This document shows, one piece after another, positions 9,179-19,095 of a stretch of DNA of 64,000 bases. The stretch comes from Staphylococcus succinus (lineage in GTDB: Bacteria > Bacillota > Bacilli > Staphylococcales > Staphylococcaceae). The notes beneath the pieces are model-generated. The model saw only the letters and a list, made by a program, of their open reading frames with translations. It was not told the DNA's origin and did no database searches. The translations under genes were made by a program, and so were the position numbers. The stretch spans positions 1,488,001-1,552,000 of the forward strand of contig NZ_CP118976.1 in NCBI RefSeq assembly GCF_029024945.1. Reading direction: 5' to 3'. Positions within the stretch are counted from its first letter, which is position 1, and each line of letters starts with the position of its first letter.

Positions 9179-9829
9179 ATGACAATTATTAGACAAAAAT
9201 ACGAAGGCCAACTAGACGGACTGATTAAAGATTTACGTCGACTTGGTCTTCAAGTATATTATCATATTGAATATGCTTTAACCTCGTTAAGTGAAGAAGA
9301 TCGTAATTATGCACGTGAAACAATTGCTAAAGATAAAGAAATCAATGAAATGGAAACTCAAATCAATGAAAAAGTGATTATGCTCATTACTAAACAACAG
9401 CCTATCGCTACTGACTTACGTTTAATGATGGCTGCATTGAAAATAGCTTCAGATTTAGAACGTATTGGTGATAATGCAGCTAATTTAGCTGAGATTAGAT
9501 TGCGCGCTAAAATCATTGATCAATACGTACTTACTAGACTTAATACGATGGGGAAACTTGCACTTTTAATGCTTAAAGATTTAAATGATGCCATAAATGA
9601 TAACGATATAACATTAATAAAAGAAATCATTGCACGAGATCGAGATATTGATGATTTATATAAAAACATTGTCAATACTACTTACCTTATTGATAACGAT
9701 CCTTTTGTGGCAGGACAAGCACATTTGGCTGCTAGACAATTGGAACGAATAGGCGATCATATCACTAACGTGGCTGAAAATATTTATTACTTTATTACAG
9801 GTAATCGTTATGAATCCTATGATAAATAA
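9179..9829 (+). CDS. phoU: Phosphate signalling protein PhoU
   Basis: 216 aa all-helical protein made of two three-helix repeats, each with the metal-binding E/DxxxD signature (LERIGDNAANLAEI around residues 97-110 and LERIGDHITNVAENI near 187-201). It links Pst activity to the PhoR kinase. No clear Shine-Dalgarno precedes the ATG, so translation is probably coupled to pstB. Last gene of the operon. Confidence 0.94.
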   Translation: MTIIRQKYEGQLDGLIKDLRRLGLQVYYHIEYALTSLSEEDRNYARETIAKDKEINEMETQINEKVIMLITKQQPIATDLRLMMAALKIASDLERIGDNAANLAEIRLRAKIIDQYVLTRLNTMGKLALLMLKDLNDAINDNDITLIKEIIARDRDIDDLYKNIVNTTYLIDNDPFVAGQAHLAARQLERIGDHITNVAENIYYFITGNRYESYDK

Positions 9830-9845
9830 AACAACCCTAAACATA

Positions 9846-9900
9846 AATAAAGCATCATGACTTAGAGAACTATAAGCTCTCAATAGTCATGATGCTTTAT
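9846..9900. terminator. Bidirectional terminator between phoU and pepF
   Basis: ATAAAGCATCATGACT (9847-9862) pairs perfectly with AGTCATGATGCTTTAT (9885-9900). It serves both converging genes. Confidence 0.9.
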
Positions 9901-9906
9901 TTTCAT

Positions 9907-11718
9907 TTAATATTTAGTTTCAATTTCATCTGTTAGTTGTTCTAATTCATCCACAAGCTTACCAATATAACCAATTGTTGCTTTGAGTGGCTGATCCGTG
10001 CGAATATCTATGCCTGCAATAGCTGCTAGCTCAACCGGAGATTGACTACCGCCTGCTTTCAAGACATCTAACCAAGCGTCTACGGCTGGCTGACCTTCAT
10101 CTTTGATGCGTTGTGACATAACAGTACCTATCGTTAGTCCGGCTGAATATGTGTATGAGTACAGTCCCATATAGTAGTGTGGTTGACGCATCCATGTTAA
10201 TTCAGCACCATCTGTAAGTTTAACGCTATCTCCAAAGAATTGGCCATAGACATCACGCATAATCTGGTTAAGTACTGGCGCTGTAAGGGACTCACCATTA
10301 TCTACTTTAGTATATACTTCACGCTGGTATGCTGCTTCTAATAAGTGAGTCACCATATTGTGATAATAAGTCCTAGAAACGATTGATCCTATTACCCAAC
10401 GTTTAAAATGAGCATCTTTACTATTTTCAAATAAGTAATTCGCCATTAACATTTCATTCATCGTTGAAGGTGCTTCTACAAAATACATGGAAGCCTCAGA
10501 TTCTAAATAATTTTGATGTGTTTGAGCTAAAGTAAAGTGTCCTGCGTGACCTAATTCATGTGCTAAGACAAATGTTTCAGCCATTTTTCCAGTCCATGAA
10601 ATAAATATATAAGAGTGAGTTGCATAAGGACTAGCACAATATGCACCTGTTTCTTTACCTTTATTTTGAGCAAAATCAATCCATCTATCTGTATAAGCTT
10701 TTTCAACCATTTGGATATAATCTTTACCTAGTACATTCAATGCACCATAGATATATTCCTTGGATTCATTAATAGAAATTTCAGGTTCATAACCTGGATC
10801 AATTGAGACTTTTAAATCTTCGAAATTCATGACATCAAGCCCGTGCACACGTTGGATGAGTTTTGCGTATTTTTGCATAATAGGGGCTAAATCGCTCATG
10901 ATTACATCAATTTGTCGATCAAACATGTCTCGTGTAACTTCTTGTTCCTGCAAGAGATAATCTATTACAGAGTCATAGCCTCTTAAATTTGCTTCAATTT
11001 TTTCTTGTTGTACTTGCATGTTATAGGTAGCAGCAGTAGTATGTTGATATTTACTTAACGCATCACTAAAATATTGAAAACTTTTTCTTCTGAATGCTAC
11101 ATTTGCATTATCTTCATATTCATTTTCAAAGGTAGCATAATCTAACGGAAACATTTGACCATGGTGTTCGAAAGACTCAAAATCAATATCTAACATTTTT
11201 GTAGTACCATACAACTCATATGGACTTTCAAAAATAGGGGATAAACTAGCTAAAACTTTTTCAACTTCTGGTGATAGTTGATATTTCTTTTTCTCTTTTA
11301 GCTTAGTTAAATAATGAGGATAGTTAGATTGTTCAATTAATGTCTCGAATAACTCGTCAGAAAGCGCTAATATTCCAGATTCAACAAATGATAACTCACT
11401 TGCGATTTTGCCATAAGTCGTAGACAATTTCGCACTTAAAGTTTGAGCATCGGTGTTTGCTGTATCAACACTTAAGCGTAATTCTGCATAATTGGCCATG
11501 CGATCTAATTGAATTAATATTTCGGAATACATACTTAACATTTCTTCAATTATAGTAATATCATTCAATTTATGATTGTATTGTAAATTAAATGCTTTTG
11601 CCTTTGTTAAAACTTCATCTAAATGCTTATAAAACGATTCATCTGAATCAAATAACGCGGTAATATCCCATGTTTCATTTATAGGAACGTTATTTCTTAG
11701 CGGTAATGATTTAGTCAT
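9907..11718 (-). CDS. pepF: Oligoendopeptidase F (M3 metallopeptidase)
   Basis: Cytosolic zinc peptidase that hydrolyses short peptides (603 aa). The zinc motif HELGH occurs in VLAHELGHAGHF (about residue 388), with the downstream Glu of the M3 family in SEASMYFVEAPSTMNE. The start ATG at 11716-11718 is chosen because AGGAGTGAAGAT precedes it directly; longer in-frame starts lack a ribosome binding site. Monocistronic. Confidence 0.92.
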   Translation of the reverse strand: MTKSLPLRNNVPINETWDITALFDSDESFYKHLDEVLTKAKAFNLQYNHKLNDITIIEEMLSMYSEILIQLDRMANYAELRLSVDTANTDAQTLSAKLSTTYGKIASELSFVESGILALSDELFETLIEQSNYPHYLTKLKEKKKYQLSPEVEKVLASLSPIFESPYELYGTTKMLDIDFESFEHHGQMFPLDYATFENEYEDNANVAFRRKSFQYFSDALSKYQHTTAATYNMQVQQEKIEANLRGYDSVIDYLLQEQEVTRDMFDRQIDVIMSDLAPIMQKYAKLIQRVHGLDVMNFEDLKVSIDPGYEPEISINESKEYIYGALNVLGKDYIQMVEKAYTDRWIDFAQNKGKETGAYCASPYATHSYIFISWTGKMAETFVLAHELGHAGHFTLAQTHQNYLESEASMYFVEAPSTMNEMLMANYLFENSKDAHFKRWVIGSIVSRTYYHNMVTHLLEAAYQREVYTKVDNGESLTAPVLNQIMRDVYGQFFGDSVKLTDGAELTWMRQPHYYMGLYSYTYSAGLTIGTVMSQRIKDEGQPAVDAWLDVLKAGGSQSPVELAAIAGIDIRTDQPLKATIGYIGKLVDELEQLTDEIETKY

Positions 11719-11960
11719 ATCTTCACTCCTGTACATTTGTAGTGTATACATCTCTGATTATACAGGAAGATCACTTATAAAATACAATCGAATGTTTAAC
11801 AAGTGAAAGTGGGGAAGGCGTTAAATAATATTGACGTGTATTCGCTATTATTCTAATATTAAATCATACTACTGAAGACGGAAGCTTTTAATATATTTTT
11901 ATAGTAAAATGAAAGTAACACAATTAAAATTTCGATAATATAAAATAAGGAGCACTATAA

Positions 11961-12305
11961 ATGACAATATTTGATATGCCTAATTTTTTATGGATTACTA
12001 TAGTTGCTGTAATTTTGTTGACTATGTTTTATAATCTTATTTTAACTAAATGGTTTACTCCAGCAATAATTACTTTTATTGTACTAGCTATAGCTGCGTT
12101 CTTAATACCTAACTTTGAAGATATAACTTATGAACCTTTATTAGGTTTTGCAGCATTTATGGCCGTTTTAAGCTTAATTATAAGTTTCTTAATTTGGTAT
12201 TTCACACGTAATTGGAGACGCAAAAGAAGAGAGAAGAAGCTAAATAAAGAAATTCGTAAACGTGGGGGAATACCACAAGAAGAACTAGAGCATTATAAAC
12301 ACTAA
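11961..12305 (+). CDS. Small membrane protein of unknown function
   Basis: 114 aa. Three hydrophobic segments (about residues 9-28, 34-50, 64-85) are followed by a very basic tail (NWRRKRREKKLNKEIRKRGG), so the C-terminus should be cytoplasmic. Ribosome binding site AAGGAG 10 nt before the ATG. Monocistronic; its terminator is shared with the convergent lipoprotein gene. I recall a similar protein at the same place in S. aureus but cannot assign a role. Confidence 0.75.
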   Translation: MTIFDMPNFLWITIVAVILLTMFYNLILTKWFTPAIITFIVLAIAAFLIPNFEDITYEPLLGFAAFMAVLSLIISFLIWYFTRNWRRKRREKKLNKEIRKRGGIPQEELEHYKH

Positions 12306-12350
12306 AAAAGAACTGCTGATTTTGTATCAGCAGTTCTTTTTTAGTGTTTA
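12296..12350. terminator. Bidirectional terminator overlapping two stop codons
   Basis: A 25-bp perfect stem with a 5-nt loop spans 12296-12350. It includes AAGAACTGCTGAT and its complement plus A/T runs, and it contains the stop codons of both converging genes. Confidence 0.93.
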
Positions 12351-13358
12351 TTTATCAGAAATATATGCATGTTTAATTTGATCCAATTGCTTAATTGTTA
12401 AATCAATACCACCTTCACCGAAGAACCATGCATTAGCTTCAAAAGGCGTGACATCCTCATTTTTTATAGCATTAACATTTTTGATCACAGAATTATTCAA
12501 AGCCTGTGGTATGTCATTTTGTTGCTTGTTAGAATCTGTTGAGCGATTAATTACAAATAATTTATCTGGATTTACTTTTTCTAAATATTCATTTGATATT
12601 AGTATACCGCTTGAATTTGCTTTCATTTTGCTATCAGCATGTTTAATACCAAGATCTTTATTCAGGAAACCACCAAATCTTCCTGAAGAACCATACGATT
12701 TAATTCCTTTGTCATCAACATTTAAAAATAAAGCAGTGTCTTGATTGATTACTTTTTTAGTTTGTTTAACTTTATTATCTAAACGTGTTGTAAGTTTTTG
12801 TGCTTCTTTTTCTTTACCGAATATATGTCCGATATTGTTAGTGTTTTTCTTAATAGAATCTATATAATCATCATTATTAGGGCTGACAAAAACTATTTTA
12901 GCATCTGGTGCAGCTTTTTTCATTTCATCAAGCGTTTTAGTATGTGCTTGCCTAAATGATGCAAAAATCACATCCGGTTTCGCTTTAGCTAATTGATTAT
13001 AGTCTGGCTGTCCAGGATTACCAAGATTATCATACTTATTATTCTTAAATTCTTTTAAGCTTTGCGGCAAGAAAGATGCACCTTGTCCTTTAGCAACTGC
13101 AACTATACGATTTTGAAGTTTAAGTGCTTTCATAACATCTAAAGCACCATAATCCATAACAACAACACGCTTAGGGTTTTTAGGCACATTTATAGATTCT
13201 TTTTTTATTTGTCCTTTATTATGATCTTTATTTTTATCTTTAAACTCATATGTATGTGTAATCTTTACAGTATCGCGTTTGGTTGTTTCGCTTGACTCAG
13301 TATTACAAGCTGCCAATACTACAGACAAACTTAATATAATTAGCAATAATCTTTTCAT
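12348..13358 (-). CDS. Iron-siderophore substrate-binding lipoprotein (SstD/YclQ type)
   Basis: 336 aa periplasmic-binding-protein-like receptor. Signal peptide with lipobox VLAAC (Cys at residue 18), then the FepB/BtuF fold: PKNPKRVVVMDYGALDVMKAL, NLGNPGQPDYNQLAKAKPDVIF, and a C-terminal WFFGEGGIDLTIKQLDQI. The overall pattern is closest to staphylococcal SstD and Bacillus YclQ, receptors for catecholate-type siderophores. No permease or ATPase gene is adjacent, so it must share a transporter encoded elsewhere. Ribosome binding site AAGGAGG and a Fur-box candidate lie upstream. Confidence 0.85.
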   Translation of the reverse strand: MKRLLLIILSLSVVLAACNTESSETTKRDTVKITHTYEFKDKNKDHNKGQIKKESINVPKNPKRVVVMDYGALDVMKALKLQNRIVAVAKGQGASFLPQSLKEFKNNKYDNLGNPGQPDYNQLAKAKPDVIFASFRQAHTKTLDEMKKAAPDAKIVFVSPNNDDYIDSIKKNTNNIGHIFGKEKEAQKLTTRLDNKVKQTKKVINQDTALFLNVDDKGIKSYGSSGRFGGFLNKDLGIKHADSKMKANSSGILISNEYLEKVNPDKLFVINRSTDSNKQQNDIPQALNNSVIKNVNAIKNEDVTPFEANAWFFGEGGIDLTIKQLDQIKHAYISDK

Positions 13359-13397
13359 TTAAATCCTCCTTATAGTAAGATTTAATTATATACTAAC

Positions 13398-13412
13398 TGA
13401 TAAAAGTTATCA
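13398..13412. promoter_or_regulatory. Fur box candidate
   Basis: TGATAAAAGTTATCA fits the 7-1-7 Fur motif TGATAATNATTATCA with one mismatch per pair. It is 40-54 bp upstream of the siderophore-binding lipoprotein start, the expected place for iron repression. Confidence 0.7.
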
Positions 13413-13670
13413 ATTAGGTATTTTAGTTATTTTAAATACTTTATATATGAGTAGCTCTATAATTATAAAACATCCCAAGTATATATGTAATGTATAGCGA
13501 TAGTCGTATATACTAACACATCAAATAGAACTTACATTATATATACCTCTGAATATATGTAGTTTATAGCAAATTAACTACGAGCAATATATGAATAATG
13601 ATTTTCTAATTTATTATGAAGAAGTAGGTTGCTAAATTAATGATATCGTAGTGCACTTTTCCAATATACA

Positions 13671-13707
<37 letters not shown>

Positions 13708-14028
13708 GAAATTTTAAATATACAATGCTATAATTAACAACATTCCATAAATCTCTGCGTTTTATTATCTAATATGAACTTACGTACTTAAACAACTATA
13801 ACGATACAAAAATCTTATTAAGCTAAACGCTTAGCCAACAGATACAAATACATATGGATACAATATACATACACTCATCAACCAAAATGCTTTCAGATGC
13901 TCACAAATCCAAATCTCAGCGTTCAATCAAGTCACATAGAACTTACTAACTGGGAAAGTAATAAATTGTACCTAAAAGTACTGTCCTTAGTTAAAAGTTT
14001 TTGAAATAAAGGTATTATTTATATATAA

Positions 14029-14054
14029 GTTACATAACATAGTTATAGACATCT
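14029..14054 (+). repeat. Direct repeat copy 1 (GTTACATAACAT...TATAGACA)
   Basis: The 26 bases starting GTTACATAACAT match 23 of 26 with 14379-14404. Both copies sit in the same orientation about 350 bp apart and follow a TATATA-rich stretch. Confidence 0.6.
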
Positions 14055-14242
14055 ATATAAGTATAATGTAAAACCACGTAATTAATAAAATATCATCGAT
14101 TATCGTAAATAATAATTGAAATTGTCCAATTATACTTAAATATTAATGCTGTGATTATTAACTTTTATATTAATAACACTACGCTAACTTACGATCCTGA
14201 AAATTGCTGTCATTGCGTCTTTAAAGACACTCAACGCTGTAT

Positions 14243-14276
14243 ATTAGCACGTTAAAACATGTTTTAACGTGCTAAT
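14243..14276. repeat. 34-bp perfect palindrome
   Basis: The half-site ATTAGCACGTTAAAACA is followed directly by its exact reverse complement. It is unlike a terminator on the plus strand because no T run follows. It could be a dimeric-protein site or an extruding cruciform. Confidence 0.7.
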
Positions 14277-14378
14277 CACTGAGGAATATCGCTTTATTAT
14301 TACTTCAACTTATTTATTTTTTATAGGTCTTTCCTTACTACTTTATTTTTGTCTTGAACTTGCAAAGTACTATATAGG

Positions 14379-14404
14379 GTTACATAACATAAATATAGAC
14401 ACCT
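14379..14404 (+). repeat. Direct repeat copy 2
   Basis: Second copy of the 26-bp direct repeat; it begins GTTACATAACATAAATATAG and lies 13 bp before the hairpin at 14417-14460. Confidence 0.6.
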
Positions 14405-14616
14405 GTATTTATGTTATTAAAAAACGCTCTGTAGCATTTATCAGAACGTTTTTTAATATAATTCTATAAAAATTTATTTAAAATCATCAAATTATAATAA
14501 TATTTTTTACTATAAAAAATTCATAATATAGCACCATTGCAATAACTTAAGCCTATGCTATACTTGTATTTGTGGAACGCAACTAGAATTAACTCCTAAG
14601 AATTAAGTTCCACATT

Positions 14617-14666
14617 AATAAAGAAAGCACCTAATGATTACTATCATCAGCGTGCTTTCTTTATTT
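14617..14666. terminator. Terminator after femB
   Basis: AATAAAGAAAGCAC pairs with GTGCTTTCTTTATT, with A and T runs on either side. On the minus strand it ends the femAB operon. Confidence 0.85.
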
Positions 14667-15926
14667 CTATTTTTTTACCTTTTTTCTAATGTTATTGAGT
14701 GTATTGAATAACCAATATTTTGTTTTCTTAATTGGTTTATAGAAATCGCCAATAAGCTCTTCTATTTGAACATTAAATCCACGTTTAAAACGATACACAC
14801 CGTAATCTTCACTATTTTCAGTGAAGTCACCTGATAAACCGTAGAAGTTATATCGTGCATAACCATGATCAAAACAATAGTTCATCATATACCAATGCAT
14901 CATATAAGGTCCCATATATTGATTATATTTCTCGGAAGAACCACCGGAGAAGTAATTTACTTCGTATGCATTTGCAAAGTAGACCCCTGCTGCTAAGTTT
15001 AATATTGAACCATCTGTTTGTCTTAATTCACTAGCTTGTAACAACTCTTTTTTATCATGCTCTATTTGTTTATCCAGTTCAGCAATTTTTTTCAATTGTT
15101 TTTCTGATTTATTTTCATTTTGCATCATTTTATCGCGACGCGCCTCTTTTTCATAAATAGCGTCTTGAGTATTATTGATATACTCATCTAAGTCTATATA
15201 CGCTAAAGGTATTAAGGCTTTTTCTCCGTAATTGTCGATAAAATTATAAAAATAGTCGTCAGTTTTTGATACAAAGCCTGTACGTTCTTCTGTTTCACGA
15301 TACAATTCTAAGAATATGCCAAACTCTTCCCTAGTTAGCAGTCTTACTTTAACCCCAAAATTAATTGCTTTGTTAATATTACGTTTACGTTGGCTATCAA
15401 ATTGTTTTTTAATAGATGTAGGTGTTTCTTTTTCTAGATTTAATACCCCCATCCATCTTACTTGGCTTGAGGTATCATATTCAGTTGTGAAACCATGATG
15501 TGTATAACCATGTGATTTGAATAGATTAACTAATGCATCGTTTTTGTCGTGATTTGGAAACGGATTGATGTCCTTATCGTAAATTTGATAAATCCAGTAC
15601 GGATCCATTTTGACATATAAACAATTATGCTGTTGTAGATAAGTATCTAATTCACGTAAATAGAAATCCACTAAACCTAGATCATTATAGTCCATGACTG
15701 GTCCACGATTTGAATAATAAACATAGCTTCCCATTGTCGGGATTTTAGAGAAAAGACTAGCAGCAATAACTTGATTATCGTCATCTTTTAAGCCTAATAA
15801 AACAACTTGAAATCCATCTTCTTCTCTTGTCGCAATATTTTCTTTTACTTGAAAGTAATGACTTTCTAATGCTGGATTCTGTACAAAATTGTCATACTCT
15901 TTGACAGTTAACTCTGTAAATTTCAT
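14667..15926 (-). CDS. femB: Peptidoglycan pentaglycine interpeptide synthase FemB
   Basis: FemXAB-family nonribosomal aminoacyl-transferase that uses aminoacyl-tRNA to lengthen the interpeptide bridge on lipid II; in S. aureus FemB adds glycines 4 and 5 at the cytoplasmic face. 419 aa, the normal length. Marks: MKFTELTVKEYDNF at the N-terminus, two GNAT-like subdomains, a coiled-coil arm (about residues 245-295, rich in E/K), and YNFYGLSGDFTENSEDYGVY near the C-terminus. It follows femA by 30 nt and is co-transcribed with it. Some relatives in this genus incorporate serine at these positions, so the exact bridge is not certain. Confidence 0.95.
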   Translation of the reverse strand: MKFTELTVKEYDNFVQNPALESHYFQVKENIATREEDGFQVVLLGLKDDDNQVIAASLFSKIPTMGSYVYYSNRGPVMDYNDLGLVDFYLRELDTYLQQHNCLYVKMDPYWIYQIYDKDINPFPNHDKNDALVNLFKSHGYTHHGFTTEYDTSSQVRWMGVLNLEKETPTSIKKQFDSQRKRNINKAINFGVKVRLLTREEFGIFLELYRETEERTGFVSKTDDYFYNFIDNYGEKALIPLAYIDLDEYINNTQDAIYEKEARRDKMMQNENKSEKQLKKIAELDKQIEHDKKELLQASELRQTDGSILNLAAGVYFANAYEVNYFSGGSSEKYNQYMGPYMMHWYMMNYCFDHGYARYNFYGLSGDFTENSEDYGVYRFKRGFNVQIEELIGDFYKPIKKTKYWLFNTLNNIRKKVKK

Positions 15927-15956
15927 TCTAGCTTAGTTCCCTTCTATTATTTATGT

Positions 15957-17219
15957 TTATTTCTTTTTCTCTTTTAATTTTTTTAAAGTCGTATATATTT
16001 TGTACATTGGTCTATTAATCGGCTTAATAAAATCACCAACATATTCAACGACATCAGCATTAAATCCTTTTTTGAACTTAACTACACCTGCATCTTCTGC
16101 ATCCTCTGTAAAATCACCACTGATACCATAGAAATTATATCTATCAATATTATTGTCCAAAGCATAATTAATCATAGTCCACTGTATTGCATAACTACCA
16201 GCAAAATGTCTAAATTCATTAGATGTACCGCCAGCATAATATACAACTTCATAAGGATTAACAATGAAATAAGCTGCTGAAATTGGTAATTCGTCGCCAT
16301 GTTCTTGTTGTAATGCTTTTGCTTCATCAATTTTTTGTTGATTTGCGATTAATTGTTGTTCTAAGTTATCTTTCTTATTGTAAGATTTTTTGTTTTCCGG
16401 TCTCTTTTCAATATCTTTAATCGCTTTATTAATATCCTTGCTGAGTACTTCTCGCTCTGCTTTTAACTCTTCTATATACTCATTGAAATCCATATAAGCT
16501 AATGGTACTAAAACACGATTTTTATAGTATCTTAATCTATGGTAATAGAAACGATCATCTCTATCATCAAAGTCTTTCGTTTCAGAAGTATCTTCCATAA
16601 ATGAACGGAAAATCGGTAATTCATCTTCTTCTAAGAATCTTACTTTAACACCGTTTTTTTGTACCTTTTTCGTGTTTCGTTTACGTAAACTGTCCATACC
16701 TGCTAAAACGTCTTTAGCCTCTTTACCCGCTAAATCTAAAACTGAATGATATCTGATTTGAATCACAGGATCGAAACCTGTTAAAAATCCTTGATGCTTA
16801 TATCCTAAATGCTTCATTTTGTCGAAAATCCAGTCATGTCCTGCATTTTCTAACACTTCTCCATCATGGTTACGATATTGATATGCTAAGTATGGATCCA
16901 CCCTTAAATATAAAGCGTTATGCTTTTTAACATATTTGGATAATTCATTAAAGAAGTAATGTACAAGTTCTTTATTTTCAAAATCAATAACCGGTCCACG
17001 GTTTGTGTAAAAATATTTGAAGAATTTCATAACTGGAACTGCAGTTAATAAACAAGCGGCAATGACTTCGTTGTCATTATTTTTTATACCTACTAAATGT
17101 GTTTCTGTACTCTCTGCAATTTTCAATTCATAATTCCCCACCATTTGCGTGAAATGGCTATTTGGCATTTTGTCTGTAAATGTCCCGAACTCTTTTGCAG
17201 TTAAATTCGTAAATTTCAT
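15957..17219 (-). CDS. femA: Peptidoglycan interpeptide synthase FemA
   Basis: First gene of femAB; adds residues 2 and 3 of the pentaglycine bridge in S. aureus. 420 aa, paralogous to FemB. Visible: MKFTNLTAKEFGTFTDKMP, the coiled-coil arm rich in Lys/Glu around residues 245-305, AYFIVNPYEVVYYAGGTSNE, and YNFYGISGDFTEDAEDAGVV. Ribosome binding site GGAG 9 nt before ATG. It is a much-used species marker in staphylococci, so this gene could settle the species. Confidence 0.96.
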   Translation of the reverse strand: MKFTNLTAKEFGTFTDKMPNSHFTQMVGNYELKIAESTETHLVGIKNNDNEVIAACLLTAVPVMKFFKYFYTNRGPVIDFENKELVHYFFNELSKYVKKHNALYLRVDPYLAYQYRNHDGEVLENAGHDWIFDKMKHLGYKHQGFLTGFDPVIQIRYHSVLDLAGKEAKDVLAGMDSLRKRNTKKVQKNGVKVRFLEEDELPIFRSFMEDTSETKDFDDRDDRFYYHRLRYYKNRVLVPLAYMDFNEYIEELKAEREVLSKDINKAIKDIEKRPENKKSYNKKDNLEQQLIANQQKIDEAKALQQEHGDELPISAAYFIVNPYEVVYYAGGTSNEFRHFAGSYAIQWTMINYALDNNIDRYNFYGISGDFTEDAEDAGVVKFKKGFNADVVEYVGDFIKPINRPMYKIYTTLKKLKEKKK

Positions 17220-17497
17220 TTTATATACTCCTATTTGTCTATAGTTCTTTAACTCGAGCTTTAAACTTCAATCTTAATTATTATACAATAATCATTTATA
17301 AAACTAAATCAATAGCACATACATCACCTATGAAAAACACAGGTTGATATGAACTTTATGTATTTCTTTATTATATCATTACTTTCGTATTAACAAAGAA
17401 TAAGCCACTAAAAATAATGTTAAATTTTAGTATATGTATGGTAATGCGTTATTCTTATTAACTCTATACACCTTGAATATTATTTATAATAATAGAA
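17220..17497. other. femA upstream region
   Basis: No gene seen. It contains the femA promoter region (a TATTATAATTA-like -10 near 17277-17285 on the minus strand is possible) and ends at the terminator of the neighbouring gene. Confidence 0.5.
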
Positions 17498-17533
17498 GAA
17501 AAACTGGAAAACAATATTGTTTTCCAGTTTTCG
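17498..17533. terminator. Terminator after the DJ-1/PfpI gene
   Basis: AAAACTGGAAAACAAT pairs with ATTGTTTTCCAGTTTT as a near-perfect palindrome. It lies about 45 bp past the stop codon at 17578 on the minus strand. Confidence 0.8.
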
Positions 17534-17577
17534 TATTTCAGAATTTTTTAATGCTTCATTAAAGGCTTTTATGATGG

Positions 17578-18237
17578 TTAGCTTAATGCTTTGCGTAATG
17601 CTTCACCAATTGCAACACTTGATTGTGGATTTTGACCCGTAATAAATTGTCCATCAGTTTCCACATGCTCTACAAAGTTATCTTTTGTAATAAATTTAGC
17701 GCCTTGATTTTCTAATTCTGATTGTGTTAAGAATGGTACTTTGTCTTCTAAGCCCATTGCACGCTCTTCTTCATCTGTAAACGCAGTTAACGTTACACCG
17801 TTTATCAAGAAGTTTCCTTCGTTATCTTTTGCACCAACAAATGCGCTTGGTCCATGACAAACAGAAGAAATAATCTTACCTTCTGATTTAAAATCTGCAA
17901 GCATTGAAGCTAATTTTTGGTTATGTGCATAATCAAAAACAGTTCCGTGTCCACCAGGTAAGTATACCGCATCATATTCTGAAGTGTTAACTTCACCTAA
18001 ACTAGGTACTTGTTTAATGCTATCGGCAAATTGAGCATATTTCTCTAATTCTCCATTTTGTGTAGAATTAGGATCGACTGGCACTTCACCGCCCTCAATA
18101 GATACAATATCTACATCAATGTTTGCATTTATTAATATATTATAAGGCTCACTTGCCTCTTCTAACCATAATCCTGTTGGTGTTCCATCATCATATTGAT
18201 TTCTGCTTGTTAGTATGAATAAGACTTTTTTACTCAA
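17578..18237 (-). CDS. DJ-1/PfpI family protein (Hsp31-like)
   Basis: 219 aa flavodoxin-like protein of the type 1 glutamine amidotransferase superfamily. The nucleophile elbow SSVCHGPSAF (Cys around residue 118) and the acidic residue in VYLPGGHG/ SIEGGEVPVDP fit Hsp31/HchA-type proteins that remove methylglyoxal or act as holdases. TTG start with GAGGTGAAGG upstream. Monocistronic between trpA and femA. Whether glyoxalase, deglycase or chaperone activity dominates cannot be read from sequence. Confidence 0.88.
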   Translation of the reverse strand: MSKKVLFILTSRNQYDDGTPTGLWLEEASEPYNILINANIDVDIVSIEGGEVPVDPNSTQNGELEKYAQFADSIKQVPSLGEVNTSEYDAVYLPGGHGTVFDYAHNQKLASMLADFKSEGKIISSVCHGPSAFVGAKDNEGNFLINGVTLTAFTDEEERAMGLEDKVPFLTQSELENQGAKFITKDNFVEHVETDGQFITGQNPQSSVAIGEALRKALS

Positions 18238-18360
18238 AATCCTTCACCTCTTTTTTAGTATAAGAGAATACACTCGACCAGTTAACATTTACAGTCTTAC
18301 TAATCATTCTCTCGTCATTGTATACCCTGAATGTACTAATTTTATTCATACAAAATTGAT

Positions 18361-19095
18361 TTAGTTTGCTTGATTAAGTGCCGTTCTAATTGAATTTAAG
18401 TATTTGACTGTATCCTTTTGTGTATCACTGGCAAAGCGTTTTACGATTTCACTGCCTATTACAACCCCATCTGAAGCTTCTATAATATCGGATACATGTT
18501 CTGGTGTACGAATACCAAAACCAGCAACCACTGGCACATTAGCAATTGCTTTAATATGTGCTATTTTATTTTTCAGTTCGGGATGAAATTTACCATTTTC
18601 TCCTGTAGTTGCATTCATAGTAACGGTATATATAAATCCTTCCGCATGCTTAGCAATTTCATTCATACGTTCATCAGAAGTTGTCATAGCTATCAACGAG
18701 ATTAACTTAACTTTGCGCTCAGGATGCCTTGCCTTTAATTGTTGTATGAGTTCATGTGGCAAATCTGGAATGATTAAACCATAAACACCTGCTGCTTCAC
18801 AGGCTGCTAAAAATTCTGCTTCTCCATAGAAATTAATAATATTATAATATGTCATTAAAACGTAGTCACTAGATATAGAGGATTTATGTTTCATTAGCTT
18901 ATCTAATATATATTGAACATTAACGCCCTCTTCTATCGCCTTGCTACCGGCATCCATGATAACTGGTCCATCTGCGACTGGATCCGAAAATGGCACCCCA
19001 ACTTCTATAATATCTGCTCCAGCATCACTTAATGTTTTCACATTTTCTATAAAGGCTTTATTGCCCATTACATAAGGAATAAATAATTTACGCAT
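18361..19095 (-). CDS. trpA: Tryptophan synthase alpha chain
   Basis: Cleaves indole-3-glycerol phosphate to indole and glyceraldehyde-3-phosphate. 244 aa TIM barrel. Catalytic Glu in ADIIEVGVPFSDPVADGP and Asp in the same motif are present, as are GLIIPDLPHE, YTVTMNATTG and VAGFGIRTPEHV. The start at 19095 (MRKLFIPYVMGN) overlaps the last codons of trpB. Last gene of the operon. Confidence 0.95.
   Translation of the reverse strand: MRKLFIPYVMGNKAFIENVKTLSDAGADIIEVGVPFSDPVADGPVIMDAGSKAIEEGVNVQYILDKLMKHKSSISSDYVLMTYYNIINFYGEAEFLAACEAAGVYGLIIPDLPHELIQQLKARHPERKVKLISLIAMTTSDERMNEIAKHAEGFIYTVTMNATTGENGKFHPELKNKIAHIKAIANVPVVAGFGIRTPEHVSDIIEASDGVVIGSEIVKRFASDTQKDTVKYLNSIRTALNQAN

Noticed and set aside
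14269..14469. 66-codon plus-strand frame
   Set aside because: Starts inside the palindrome, no ribosome binding site, and runs into a hairpin.
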